Positions 8,059-15,961 of a stretch of DNA of 64,000 nucleotides are shown here, piece by piece. Source of the stretch: Pseudomonas caricapapayae (GTDB lineage Bacteria > Pseudomonadota > Gammaproteobacteria > Pseudomonadales > Pseudomonadaceae). The notes under the pieces were generated by a model. The model was given only the letters and a program-made list of their open reading frames with translations. It was not told the DNA's origin and did no database searches. Made by a program: the position numbers and the translations under genes. Position 1 is the first letter of the stretch. Each line of letters begins with the position of its first letter. The stretch lies in assembly GCF_001400735.1 (NCBI RefSeq), contig NZ_LJPW01000041.1, positions 1 to 64,000 of the forward strand. Reading direction: 5' to 3'.

Positions 8059-9111
8059 TTGCGCCTGCCGCTCTATCCACAGTTCTGGGACCAGGCCAGC
8101 CGGCTGCTGCTCGAATCAGCGAATTTCAGCGTGCGTGCCTGGACCTACCCCAGCGGGGTCAAGGCGCTGTCACTGGAAAATAGCCGCGGCAAGCTGGTGG
8201 TCCTGCCCTGGCAGGGGCAAATGATCTGGTCGGCCGAATTCGACGGTGTTGATTTGACCATGCTCAATATGTTCACCCAGCCGCGGCCCAGTGCAAGCGT
8301 GATTGGCACCTACGGCTGTTTCATGTTTCACAGCGGCCTGCTGCGCAACGGTTGCCCGGGGCCAGAGGATGATCATGCGCTGCACGGCGAAATGCCCTGC
8401 GCGCCGATGGACGATGCCTGGCTGCAAGCAGGCGAAGACGAGCACGGCGCTTATTTGCGCCTCGGCGGCACTTGTGAATACGTGCAGGGCTTCGGCGACC
8501 ATTACCGGGCCAGCCCGAGCGTGACCCTGCGCGCGGCCAGCGGGCTGTTCGAGATCGGCATGCAGGTGGTCAATCTGGCCGGCAAGGCCATGGACCTGAT
8601 GTACATGGCGCACATGAACTACGCCTACGTCGACGACGCCCTCCTCACCCAGCCGTTGGGCTGCGAGCGCACACGGGTGCGCGCCAGTGTGCCGGCCCAT
8701 GTGCGGCCGACGCCGGCCTGGAGCGCCTATATCGCCGAACTCAGCCAGGACCCTGCCCGCCTCAAGGTGCTTGACTCGCCCGCGCTGTATGACCCGGAGG
8801 TCGTCTGTTTCTTCGACGACGTGCGCAGCGACCCTCAGGGCCAGGCACACTTCTTCCTTGATCATCCAGGCGGCGCGGCGTTCTACACCCGCTACAGCCC
8901 CCGGCAATTTGAACATGCCGCGCGCTGGATCCTGCATAACACCGATCAGCAGGTGGCGGCCTTCGTATTGCCAGCCACCTGCGAACCGGAGGGCTACCGC
9001 GCCGAACTCGCCAAAGGCAACGTGCGCCGCCTCGCGCCCGGTGCCAGCGCCGAGTTCAGCCTGACCACCGGTTACCTGAATGCAGCCGAACGCCGGGCAC
9101 TGCAATCGTGA
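8059..9111 (+). CDS. deoX: DUF4432 aldose-1-epimerase-like protein
   Basis: A 350-residue protein resembling the DUF4432/galactose-mutarotase fold family. Conserved-looking segments are LVVLPWQGQMIWSAEFDG (about 55), GTYGCFMFHSG (about 83), DDHALHGEMPC (about 107) and MYMAHMNYAY (about 181), offering several histidines for an epimerase-like site. The start is TTG: the frame is closed by a stop at 8050, and family members begin with the same MRLPLYPQF-like segment. It begins 10 bases after deoP. Corresponds in position to deoX of Salmonella, whose role is unsettled; sugar anomer interconversion is an inference. Confidence 0.82.
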   Translation: MRLPLYPQFWDQASRLLLESANFSVRAWTYPSGVKALSLENSRGKLVVLPWQGQMIWSAEFDGVDLTMLNMFTQPRPSASVIGTYGCFMFHSGLLRNGCPGPEDDHALHGEMPCAPMDDAWLQAGEDEHGAYLRLGGTCEYVQGFGDHYRASPSVTLRAASGLFEIGMQVVNLAGKAMDLMYMAHMNYAYVDDALLTQPLGCERTRVRASVPAHVRPTPAWSAYIAELSQDPARLKVLDSPALYDPEVVCFFDDVRSDPQGQAHFFLDHPGGAAFYTRYSPRQFEHAARWILHNTDQQVAAFVLPATCEPEGYRAELAKGNVRRLAPGASAEFSLTTGYLNAAERRALQS

Positions 9112-9116
9112 TGCCG

Positions 9117-9887
9117 CTAAAGCACAAGCTGCGCACCGCGCGCCTCGATGGCCTCGCGGTAGCTACGAGGGATTTTCTTGTCGCTGACCACGCAATGGAA
9201 ATCGCTCAAGGCACCGAAATGCGCAGTGCGTACGGCGTCGAATTTGGAGTGATCGGCCAGCAGCAGGCTTTGCCGGGCCTGGCGCATGACCTTCTGCTTG
9301 ACCTCCACCTCGTGGAAATTGAAGCAGGTAACGCCGCAGTCCAGGCTGACCCCGGCCGCCGAGACAAAGGCCCAGGTCAGGCGCACGCCATCGAGGATGC
9401 TGGTTTCGGCGTGACTTTCGAACACCTGGTTCTTGCGGTGGAATATGCCGCCGCACAGGACGATGCTGCAGTTAGGTTTCTGCTGCAGCTTGAGCAGCAC
9501 GTTGAGCGAGTTGCACACCGCGGTGAACTCCAGTTCGTCGGGTATGAAGTCGACCACGAAGGGGATCGTCGTGCCACAGTCAAAAAAAACCGTGTCGCCG
9601 GGACTGATGAAAGCGGCGGCCAGCTTGCCGATGCGGCGCTTCTCCTCGACATGTCGGGCGTCCTGTTCGCTGACCCGGTAATCCCCCGGTTCAGGATCAT
9701 CATGGGCACGGGTGATGTAGCCGCCCAGCAGCCGTAATTGCTCGGGGTGCCGGCTGAGGTCGCGACGCAAGGTCATTTCGGACACCTCGAGCAGCGCCGC
9801 CATCTCCCGCAGATGGATAGCTTTCTGATCTTGCAGGGCCTGTTGAATTTGTTTGATGCGGTCGGTTTTCTTGACGTCCACGGGCAT
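9117..9887 (-). CDS. deoQ: DeoR-family transcriptional repressor of the deoxyribose genes
   Basis: A 256-residue regulator. The N-terminal DeoR winged helix (about 10-60) includes LREMAALLEVSEMTLRRDLS, and the C-terminal sugar-phosphate sensor domain has DTVFFDCGTTIPF (about 97), VLCGGIFHR (about 144) and LLLADHSKFD (about 214). It is convergent with deoX (5-bp gap) and divergent from deoC. Regulators of this type bind a phosphorylated sugar; here deoxyribose-5-phosphate is the likely inducer. Candidate operators lie at 5694, 9904 and 9928. Family is certain, target and ligand are inferred. Confidence 0.88.
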   Translation of the reverse strand: MPVDVKKTDRIKQIQQALQDQKAIHLREMAALLEVSEMTLRRDLSRHPEQLRLLGGYITRAHDDPEPGDYRVSEQDARHVEEKRRIGKLAAAFISPGDTVFFDCGTTIPFVVDFIPDELEFTAVCNSLNVLLKLQQKPNCSIVLCGGIFHRKNQVFESHAETSILDGVRLTWAFVSAAGVSLDCGVTCFNFHEVEVKQKVMRQARQSLLLADHSKFDAVRTAHFGALSDFHCVVSDKKIPRSYREAIEARGAQLVL

Positions 9888-9903
9888 CCCGGCAATCCGT
9901 TGG

Positions 9904-9925
9904 TGGTGTCAACAGAGTAACACCA
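9904..9925. promoter_or_regulatory. Inverted repeat near the repressor start
   Basis: TGGTGT and ACACCA are separated by ten bases, in the divergent space 17 bases upstream of the repressor start codon. A possible autoregulatory site; less like the deoK palindrome than the neighbouring 9928 element. Confidence 0.35.
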
Positions 9926-9927
9926 AG

Positions 9928-9943
9928 CGTTAATTTTATAACT
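9928..9943. promoter_or_regulatory. Second GTTA-N6-TAAC operator candidate, repressor/deoC intergenic
   Basis: CGTTAATTTTATAACT shares both half-sites and spacing with the palindrome before deoK. It lies between the divergent repressor and deoC genes and could control both. Confidence 0.55.
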
Positions 9944-9989
9944 TGCAGGTATCCACCCAAGTCTTTTTACTGATGACAGGAATCCCTTG

Positions 9990-10670
9990 ATGAATTCACT
10001 TGAACCCGCTGCGCTGGCCCAGGCCATCGATCACACTTTGTTGGCGGCGGATGCCAGCCGAGAGCAGATTGCCACACTTTGCGTCGAAGCCCGACAACAT
10101 GGCTTCTACTCGGTGTGCGTGAACTCCAGCCAGGTGCCTTTTGCCGCTCGACAACTGGCCGGGGCTGCCGTGAAGGTCTGTGCGGTGGTGGGCTTTCCGC
10201 TGGGTGCCGGGCTGAGTGCCAGCAAGGCGTCTGAAGCAGCCTTGACGATCGCTGCCGGAGCTCAGGAAATCGACATGGTGCTGAACATCGGCTGGCTCAA
10301 GGACGGCCTGTTCGATGAGGTCCGCGATGATATCGCCGCAGTGCTGCAGGCCTGTGGCAAGGTGCCGCTCAAGGTGATCCTGGAAACCTGCCTGCTTGAT
10401 GAGGCGCAGAAGGTGCGTGCCTGCGAAATCTGCCGCGAGCTGGGGGTGGCATTCGTCAAGACCTCTACAGGCTTCAGCCGCAGTGGCGCGACGCTCGAGG
10501 ATGTGGCACTGATGCGCCGTGTGGTAGGCCCTGACATTGGCGTCAAAGCGTCTGGCGGGGTGCGTGACGTAGCCACGGCCAGAGCGATGATCGAAGCCGG
10601 CGCAACACGCCTGGGTACCAGTTCCGGGATTGCGATCGTGACAGGCGCGGGTACGGGGGCCGGCTATTGA
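9990..10670 (+). CDS. deoC: Deoxyribose-phosphate aldolase
   Basis: A 226-residue class I aldolase that cleaves 2-deoxy-D-ribose 5-phosphate to glyceraldehyde 3-phosphate and acetaldehyde. The Schiff-base lysine lies in [14 protein letters not shown] (about 153), the second active-site lysine in [10 protein letters not shown] (about 182), and the DHTLL motif near residue 16. The ATG at 9990 is preferred over a TTG one codon earlier because AGGA lies eight bases upstream. Divergent from the repressor gene, it completes the kinase-aldolase route for deoxyribose. Confidence 0.95.
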   Translation: MNSLEPAALAQAIDHTLLAADASREQIATLCVEARQHGFYSVCVNSSQVPFAARQLAGAAVKVCAVVGFPLGAGLSASKASEAALTIAAGAQEIDMVLNIGWLKDGLFDEVRDDIAAVLQACGKVPLKVILETCLLDEAQKVRACEICRELGVAFVKTSTGFSRSGATLEDVALMRRVVGPDIGVKASGGVRDVATARAMIEAGATRLGTSSGIAIVTGAGTGAGY

Positions 10671-10674
10671 GTCT

Positions 10675-10698
10675 GCGGGCTTTGACATCAAAGCCCGC
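10675..10698. terminator. Shared hairpin between convergent deoC and the 10704 gene
   Basis: GCGGGCTTTG and CAAAGCCCGC pair perfectly with an ACAT loop in the 33-bp gap between convergent stops, so it can serve both directions; T tracts are short. Confidence 0.65.
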
Positions 10699-10703
10699 TG
10701 CAC

Positions 10704-10952
10704 TTAGCTCAGATCGATCACACCGGTCATGGCCGTGAAATGGCTTTGCTTGTGCTGAAGCTTGTCGAGAATCTGCGCAGGGGTCGACTCGCGGAAGACC
10801 ACCATGTGCCCGACGTCCTTGCCGCCCTCGGTCACGCGTTCGATATCGTTGATCATCCAAGTGGTCAGCTCTTCGGCAGTAATGCCCAGTTCGGCCGCCA
10901 CTCGCTGGTGAAGGCGCTCGGTGTCGTATTGATTGAATTGATCGCTGTTCAT
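10704..10952 (-). CDS. Conserved small cytosolic protein, unknown function
   Basis: An 82-residue acidic, mostly helical protein (for example RLHQRVAAELGITAEELTTW) with no signal peptide or membrane segment. AAGGAG eight bases before the ATG supports the start. Convergent with deoC. I do not recognise a named domain; the codon use matches the genome, so a real gene is likely. Confidence 0.7.
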   Translation of the reverse strand: MNSDQFNQYDTERLHQRVAAELGITAEELTTWMINDIERVTEGGKDVGHMVVFRESTPAQILDKLQHKQSHFTAMTGVIDLS

Positions 10953-10998
10953 GGGGCTGGCTCCTTCAAGGGGTGTTAAGTTCAGTCCCTGTGAGGGC

Positions 10999-11157
10999 TC
11001 AACAGTTCAATCGCGTTCGAGCGGGCAGCAGACGACCTGTCACTCCGGCTTTGCACCAGGCTCCCGACACACCGGGTATTTGCATATTTTTCTTGCGCCG
11101 GAAGACTTCAGAGATGCTGTAAACCGAGAAAGCAATCAGCCCGAAGGCCATCACCAC
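10999..11157 (-). CDS. Possible small single-pass membrane protein
   Basis: Reverse-strand translation gives MVMAFGLIAFSVYSISEVFRR from a GTG/GTG/ATG cluster at 11151-11157, a clear membrane helix followed by RRKK on the cytoplasmic side, then about 28 residues to a stop. The frame extends further upstream (GEYLSPFGKPPFPDFALDLS) without an obvious start, so this may be the tail of a damaged gene. Third-position GC is high as in real genes, but no good ribosome site was found. Confidence 0.3.
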   Translation of the reverse strand: MVMAFGLIAFSVYSISEVFRRKKNMQIPGVSGAWCKAGVTGRLLPARTRLNC

Positions 11158-11241
11158 CGAGCTCAGATCCAACGCGAAGTCTGGAAACGGGGGCTTTCCG
11201 AACGGGCTCAGGTATTCCCCATCAAGACGTGAGCCCGGCCC

Positions 11242-11499
11242 CTACGCCAACCGTCTCATGGACAAATTCATCTGTCCCATCAAGTCTCTTTGCTCTCTGA
11301 GAGAGAGCACCAGCCGTGCGATGGATCGGCTGCTCTCTACCTCAGACAAGGACAGCCCCGTGACATAGAGCTGGATATCACCTGATTCAGGGTGGACAAG
11401 CTTAACCGAGAAGGTTTCATTCGACGCTACAACGCACTCGCACCTGGAAGGCAGAAAAGCTGTTTCAAGAACTCGCTGAATATCGGGCTTTGAAAACAT
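11242..11499 (-). CDS. DUF1652-like small protein
   Basis: An 85-residue protein resembling the Pseudomonas DUF1652 family: an N-terminal helix with AFLPSRCECVV, a beta-rich centre ending DIQLYVTGL, and a C-terminal helix (SRSIARLVLSLREQ). AGAGGA eight bases before the ATG sets the start; longer frames begin in non-conserved sequence. Cytosolic, no known biochemical role. Stands alone. Confidence 0.72.
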   Translation of the reverse strand: MFSKPDIQRVLETAFLPSRCECVVASNETFSVKLVHPESGDIQLYVTGLSLSEVESSRSIARLVLSLREQRDLMGQMNLSMRRLA

Positions 11500-11715
11500 G
11501 GTGCGTGCGTCCTCTGGAGGGGGCCAAATTATGATGTGAAGTGTAGACGAGTTTTGGGCGAACAGGTTTCCGACCGCGCAAGGGATGCACACGGCGCAGG
11601 GGCTTTTTGTGACGAATGCCCAGAACCGTTTTTGCCTGATCAAGGAACTGCCTGCAACACCTCACGCTCTCTGGTCTAAAGTACCCTCTCCTGAACTCCC
11701 CGAGCCTCGACCGAT

Positions 11716-12219
11716 ATGAATGACCGCGCACGTGAACTGGCGTCTCGTCTGATTCGCAATTTCAACGAGGCTCCCCTAGAACATGAAGTTCGTGAACCTC
11801 TCTACGAAAGCTCGGCAGCACGCCTTGGCACCGGCACGGCCGCGCAAAAGCTGGGGGCATCGATTGATGTCGTAGCGCCGGGCAAGCGCTCCTGCCCTTA
11901 CCATTTCCATCATGTCCAGGAAGAGATGTTCGTGATCATCGAGGGCGAAGGCAGTTTGCGTGTTGCGGGCGAAATGCTGCCCATCAGGACGGGCGACATT
12001 TTATTCATTCCGGCCGGGGCCGAATACCCTCATCAGATTATCAACACCTCTCAGGCACCACTGAAATACTTGTCGATCAGCACACGAGAAACACCCGAAG
12101 TGTGTGAATACCCGGACTCTGGGAAGTATCAGGCGATGGTGTCGGCTAACGGAACGCGAGTGTTCACCGCCAATCAGCGGACCACGGAAAACCTCGATTA
12201 CTGGGACGGCGAGCCGTGA
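11716..12219 (+). CDS. Cupin-domain protein
   Basis: A 167-residue single-cupin protein. Cupin motif 1 is CPYHFHHVQEEMFVIIEGEG (about 56-75) with two metal-ligand histidines and the glutamate; motif 2 is FIPAGAEYPHQIIN (about 97), carrying the last histidine. Such proteins are small metal-dependent enzymes or sugar-binding proteins; the C-terminal GTRVFTANQRTTENLDYWDG extension is conserved-looking but not diagnostic. No operon partner; a terminator follows at 12307. Confidence 0.85.
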   Translation: MNDRARELASRLIRNFNEAPLEHEVREPLYESSAARLGTGTAAQKLGASIDVVAPGKRSCPYHFHHVQEEMFVIIEGEGSLRVAGEMLPIRTGDILFIPAGAEYPHQIINTSQAPLKYLSISTRETPEVCEYPDSGKYQAMVSANGTRVFTANQRTTENLDYWDGEP

Positions 12220-12306
12220 TTTGAATTGTTTGTAAATTGTATCCGGCAGTTCACGCTTTTTTCACGTTCGCGGGTTTATTGTTAACTCAATTCCCAGCAA
12301 GACCTT

Positions 12307-12335
12307 AAGCCCGCTACCCCCCATCGCGGGCTTTT
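12307..12335 (+). terminator. Rho-independent terminator of the cupin gene
   Basis: AAGCCCGC and GCGGGCTT form the stem around an 11-base loop, ending in TTTTC. Confidence 0.75.
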
Positions 12336-12480
12336 CTTTGTCTGCGATTTGAGTGCGCCTCACCCTGCATTCACCAAGAGATATCAGGAACACGACGGCT
12401 TCAGCAGCGTCGGGCAGATAGGGAACATCATGCAGAATATGGTTTCCAAGCCCTACTTCCCGGAAGAAAAACCGCCCACC

Positions 12481-13011
12481 ATGAAAGACACTCTCAAAAA
12501 ACTGGCCCTTACTGTTGCGTGCCTGACGGCGGCTCCAGCCTTCGCTGCTTGCCAGATGACTCCCGTCTCCTATGACATGCCCTCACAGCGCCTGGATGAA
12601 GCGCTGCAGCAACTGGCTCATCAATCAGGCTGCCCGGTAAAGGTCGATCTGGGCGCGGACAGCAGCAGAAAGGTCAAGAAGTTCAAGGGCACATTTACCC
12701 CGGATCAGGCGCTTTGGCTGGTATTGAAAAAAACCGGGCTGGAAGGCTATGTCGAAAATGACGGGCTCACGGTTGACCGTCGAGGTCAGGATTTTGTAAA
12801 CCAGCGGGCAACGGAAATACGCACGGCTATCGATGAGGCGGGTACGCGGATGGAGGCCAGAAAGAAGAAACGCTTCCTTCACCAACTGGACACCATCGAG
12901 TCCGGAGCGAAGAAATTGGTGCTTGAACAGGGCTTTGTCAGCGCAGCCGAGATGGCGAGTTACAGGCGTGACTTCGACGAACTGTCGAGCCAGATACCGG
13001 CCAGCAAGTGA
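12481..13011 (+). CDS. Exported stand-alone STN-domain protein
   Basis: A 176-residue product. A signal peptide (KKLALTVACLTAAPAFA, cleavage near 22) precedes a secretin/TonB N-terminal (STN) domain: YDMPSQRLDEALQQLAHQSG, then GTFTPDQALWLVLKKTGL. The last 70 residues are charged and helical, with no secretin or beta-barrel domain. STN domains normally sit at the periplasmic end of TonB-dependent receptors or secretins, contacting partners; here it is separate. The start is chosen by the signal peptide although the frame opens earlier (12349). Partner unknown. Confidence 0.75.
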   Translation: MKDTLKKLALTVACLTAAPAFAACQMTPVSYDMPSQRLDEALQQLAHQSGCPVKVDLGADSSRKVKKFKGTFTPDQALWLVLKKTGLEGYVENDGLTVDRRGQDFVNQRATEIRTAIDEAGTRMEARKKKRFLHQLDTIESGAKKLVLEQGFVSAAEMASYRRDFDELSSQIPASK

Positions 13012-13077
13012 ACCTCCGATAATTGCGCTAACATTCGTCGCTTTTTACCAGACGGCCGCACGCGCTGTGGGATATCG

Positions 13078-13446
13078 ATGAGAAAAACTGCCTTATTCGT
13101 AGCGGCACTGGCGCTGCACCCGCTGGCTTATGGCGCAGGTGATGCAGAGGCCGGAAAAGCAGTCTTTACCCGCCTCTGCTCCGGCTGTCACAAGATCGGC
13201 CCTTCTGCACGCAACGCATTTGGCCCGCCCCTCAACGGCATCATTGGTCGTCAGGCGGGGCAGCAGGAAGGCTATGTATACACCGACGCGATGAAGAACT
13301 CGGGTCTGGTCTGGACGCGTGAAGAGTTGCGCACCTATATCAAGGACCCGAGCGAAGTTGTACCCGGCACCCGCATGAAACTGTGGTGGATGGGCAACGA
13401 TGAGCGAATGGAAGACTTGCTTGAATACCTGGACTCAAACAAGTAA
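13078..13446 (+). CDS. Periplasmic class I cytochrome c
   Basis: A 122-residue monohaem cytochrome. It has a signal peptide (KTALFVAALALHPLAYGAG), the haem attachment site CSGCH near residue 34, the conserved FGPPLNG, and a probable axial methionine in GTRMKLWWMG near 100. The size and motifs fit a soluble cytochrome c2/c550-type periplasmic electron carrier. It follows the STN gene by 66 bases and ends before a hairpin at 13467. Redox partner not evident nearby. Confidence 0.92.
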   Translation: MRKTALFVAALALHPLAYGAGDAEAGKAVFTRLCSGCHKIGPSARNAFGPPLNGIIGRQAGQQEGYVYTDAMKNSGLVWTREELRTYIKDPSEVVPGTRMKLWWMGNDERMEDLLEYLDSNK

Positions 13447-13466
13447 TACAGGCCGATAGGTAAACC

Positions 13467-13488
13467 GCCCTCGGTGTATACCGAGGGC
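13467..13488. terminator. Hairpin between convergent cytochrome c and 13499 genes
   Basis: GCCCTCGGT and ACCGAGGGC pair perfectly around GTAT. No long T run on either strand, so termination strength is uncertain. Confidence 0.5.
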
Positions 13489-13498
13489 GATCAGTCAG

Positions 13499-13666
13499 TT
13501 ACTTATCCGGCGTGTAAGGCGGGTAATCATCCTTGCTGCCCTTGTCACTGGCAGGCGTCTTGGCGGGCTCGGTCGGATCGATTTGCGGATCCTGGGTTTT
13601 CGGTGACTCTTCGTCAAAACCCGGATCATTCTTGTCTTCGTTGCTGCCTGGCTGGATGCCGGTCAT
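13499..13666 (-). CDS. Small acidic Pro-rich protein, unknown function
   Basis: A 55-residue product, probably disordered: many Asp, Glu, Pro and Lys (for example NEDKNDPGFDEESPKTQDPQ) ending YPPYTPDK. It has no signal peptide and no hydrophobic core. GGAGG sits six bases before the ATG, the best evidence that it is translated. Convergent with the cytochrome c gene. Too short for usual gene cutoffs. Confidence 0.65.
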   Translation of the reverse strand: MTGIQPGSNEDKNDPGFDEESPKTQDPQIDPTEPAKTPASDKGSKDDYPPYTPDK

Positions 13667-13817
13667 GTGCGCCTCCATTGGGTAAATTCAGAACCTGATA
13701 TTCAGAAAGCGGATCAACACAGCCGTGCGATATGTCTGACGAACGGGGCCTGGCGGCAAGAGGACATGGCGGCATTCACAGGCAAATGGTAGCCTTGCGC
13801 CATGCAAGGAGAGAACC

Positions 13818-14237
13818 ATGAAAAGGCTTTCAACCACACTGGCAGTGGCAGCGTTACTGAGCGCAGGTACGGCGCACGGCGAGATATTCAAATGCACATC
13901 AGCGCAGGGACAGGTGAGCTATGCGTCGATCCCCTGTGACAACGCTGCGCAGAGCGCACTGCAGCGCCAGGGACCGCCGAACATGCGCCGCGAGGATGAA
14001 CCGCTCGATTATGTTCACCAGACCAATCTCAAGGCCACTGAATACCTGAAAATCAGCGGCCGCACCCACGTGACGGTATACGAGACGGAACGCTACAAAG
14101 CGTATCAGCGAAACCGCCCGCCACCGCCGAACATCCCCTCGCAGTGCCAAAGCCCGCAGTACGACAGTCAGTGTTTCGATCCGTCGGGTGGAATGTCCTC
14201 GAAAAAACGGGCAGCCTTTGGGGATAGTGCTCGATAA
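13818..14237 (+). CDS. Exported DUF4124-like protein
   Basis: A 139-residue product. A signal peptide (KRLSTTLAVAALLSAGTAHG) is followed by a DUF4124-type N-terminal segment, EIFKCTSAQGQVSYASIPC, with the paired cysteines. The C-terminal half has a tyrosine/proline-rich stretch and two more cysteines (SQCQSP, SQCFDP). Probably periplasmic. AGGAGA lies nine bases upstream of the ATG. Function unknown for the family. Confidence 0.78.
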   Translation: MKRLSTTLAVAALLSAGTAHGEIFKCTSAQGQVSYASIPCDNAAQSALQRQGPPNMRREDEPLDYVHQTNLKATEYLKISGRTHVTVYETERYKAYQRNRPPPPNIPSQCQSPQYDSQCFDPSGGMSSKKRAAFGDSAR

Positions 14238-14238
14238 C

Positions 14239-14568
14239 TTACAGAGCAGTTTTCACATCGGCACGTACTTCACTGATCTGAATTTCAGGGATCAGGTCGG
14301 TGTAGTTGATGATGTCGGCGTTGATCTGCTTTGAATGCGGTCCCATGCCGGCTTCAAAGTCTTCAATGGAATCGCAATAGATGTGGCACATGCCGATATA
14401 CACGGGGTCGGAGCCTGGCGTTGCCCCGCCTATGCCTCGGTCCACGCTGTAACCCTTGCAGAACTTGCCCATCAGCTTCTGCACCAGCGGCATGTGTCTG
14501 TCACGATAGTAATCGTGGTCGAAACGGGCACCTTCTTCATACGCATACAGCACGCTGACTTTGATCAT
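14239..14568 (-). CDS. EthD-family ferredoxin-like alpha/beta-barrel protein
   Basis: A 109-residue EthD/dimeric alpha-beta barrel protein. The family hallmark FDHDYYRDRHMPLVQKLMG lies at about 14-32 and GPHSKQINADIINYTD near 78. EthD-like proteins are small dimers, some linked to degradation of ring compounds; no catalytic assignment is possible. The start at 14568 has AGGAG at suitable spacing; an upstream in-frame ATG at 14595 adds nine residues unlikely to belong. It converges with the 13818 gene with one base between stops. Confidence 0.8.
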   Translation of the reverse strand: MIKVSVLYAYEEGARFDHDYYRDRHMPLVQKLMGKFCKGYSVDRGIGGATPGSDPVYIGMCHIYCDSIEDFEAGMGPHSKQINADIINYTDLIPEIQISEVRADVKTAL

Positions 14569-14728
14569 CTCGATAGGCTCCTGAGTGAGGGTCATTAAAT
14601 TCGTCTGGACACTCTAGCGATTATTGTCGCCAGGTGCTGACATCAATGACCTGCTCCCTCACAATCACGCCGTCCTGCCTCGCCACCCTTAAAACGGCCG
14701 GGCCATAGAAACGTTCGAGGAACCCCGC

Positions 14729-15022
14729 ATGAATACACTTGAGTGGAACGAGGCCGCGCTGGCGAAGTACCTCGCGACCCATCCGACCCTGAAAGATGAA
14801 ATCAGCGCATTGAGCCCGAAGGAGCAAAAGCAGCAATTGCAGTGGGCGTTTGAGGACGAGGCCGAGAGCCAGGGCATCGAGACCTGGGAACTGGCGCTGG
14901 AACTGATTGCCGAATCGCCAGAACAGTTGCAGAGCATGCGCCTGGAAGCGCACCGCCAGGTAGCCGAAGCGCTGGGGATGGACTGGGAAGAATATTGCGG
15001 GTTCAACGATATCCAGCCATGA
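14729..15022 (+). CDS. Conserved small acidic helical protein, unknown function
   Basis: A 97-residue soluble protein rich in Glu, Gln and Leu, predicted largely helical (ALSPKEQKQQLQWAFEDEAE; MRLEAHRQVAEALGMDWEEY). No signal or membrane segment. GAGGA lies eleven bases before the ATG. It may belong to a Pseudomonas DUF family (possibly DUF6388), but I cannot confirm this by eye. Confidence 0.65.
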   Translation: MNTLEWNEAALAKYLATHPTLKDEISALSPKEQKQQLQWAFEDEAESQGIETWELALELIAESPEQLQSMRLEAHRQVAEALGMDWEEYCGFNDIQP

Positions 15023-15147
15023 ATGGAGCCGCCATCAACGGCGAATCGGCCATTGACAGTCACACTGCTCAGTGACTCATCAGTCAGCGCTTTACCTGTT
15101 CCTTATGGATGAGTAACGTCTGCTCACTTCAATAAAGGAATCACGTC

Positions 15148-15837
15148 ATGAGTGATCTGGTCTCGTATCATCTGGACGACGGTGTCGCCACGCTGACGCT
15201 GAACAACGGCAAGGTCAATGCCATCTCCCCGGACGTCATCGTTGCGTTCAACGCGGCGCTGGATCAGGCAGAGCAGGATCGGGCAATCGTTATCGTCACG
15301 GGGCAGCCCGGTATTCTTTCGGGCGGCTATGACCTCAAGGTGATGACGTCGAGCGCCGAAGCAGCCATCAATCTGGTTGCCCAGGGTTCGACACTGGCGC
15401 GACGCATGCTTGCGCACCCCTTTCCGATCATCGTTGCCTGCCCTGGCCATGCGGTTGCCAAGGGAGCCTTTCTGCTGTTGTCCGCCGATTACCGTATCGG
15501 CGTTGCGGGGCCTTTCAGCATCGGGCTGAACGAAGTGCAGATCGGTATGACTATGCACCACGCCGGTATCGAATTGGCACGCGACCGGTTGCGCAAATCA
15601 GCGTTCAATCGCTCGGTGATCAACGCCGAGATGTTCGACCCTGAGGGTGCGATGGCTGCCGGCTTCCTGGACAAGGTGGTCAGCGTCGAGGAACTGCAGA
15701 GCGCCGCCCTCGCGGTCGCCGGCCAGCTGAAGAAAATCAACATGAGTGCACACAAGAAGACCAAGCTCAAAGTCAGAAAAGCCCTGCTCGATACGCTGGA
15801 TGCAGCCATCGAACAGGATCGGCAGCACATGCTGTGA
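15148..15837 (+). CDS. Crotonase-family protein (enoyl-CoA hydratase-like)
   Basis: A 229-residue crotonase-fold protein, short for the family. The CoA-binding/oxyanion segments are GILSGGYDLKVM (about 55) and CPGHAVAKGAFLLLSADYRIG (about 93-113). The usual catalytic glutamates (E144/E164 in rat hydratase) are not clearly placed: the region after FSIGLNEVQIGM has one glutamate in LNEV. It may therefore be a hydratase, an isomerase or a CoA thioesterase-like member. AAAGGA lies eight bases upstream of the ATG, and a strong terminator follows. Probably an isolated fatty-acid or aromatic-acid CoA enzyme. Confidence 0.85.
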   Translation: MSDLVSYHLDDGVATLTLNNGKVNAISPDVIVAFNAALDQAEQDRAIVIVTGQPGILSGGYDLKVMTSSAEAAINLVAQGSTLARRMLAHPFPIIVACPGHAVAKGAFLLLSADYRIGVAGPFSIGLNEVQIGMTMHHAGIELARDRLRKSAFNRSVINAEMFDPEGAMAAGFLDKVVSVEELQSAALAVAGQLKKINMSAHKKTKLKVRKALLDTLDAAIEQDRQHML

Positions 15838-15846
15838 CACCCGATC

Positions 15847-15873
15847 AAAGCCCGCACGTGCGGGCTTTTGTTT
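15847..15873 (+). terminator. Rho-independent terminator of the crotonase gene
   Basis: AAAGCCCGCA and TGCGGGCTTT pair around CG, followed by TGTTT, nine bases after the stop. Confidence 0.8.
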
Positions 15874-15961
15874 ACTCGCGAACTCATACGCATTTGATCA
15901 ATCTGATCAGCTACCGCGCATGTTTTTTGCGCCACTGACATATTGAAGAAGCGATAGCGCC

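Noticed and set aside
8170..9105. Minus-strand frame of 311 codons opposite the DUF4432 gene
   Set aside because: Shadow of a family-matching coding sequence; no motif or ribosome site.
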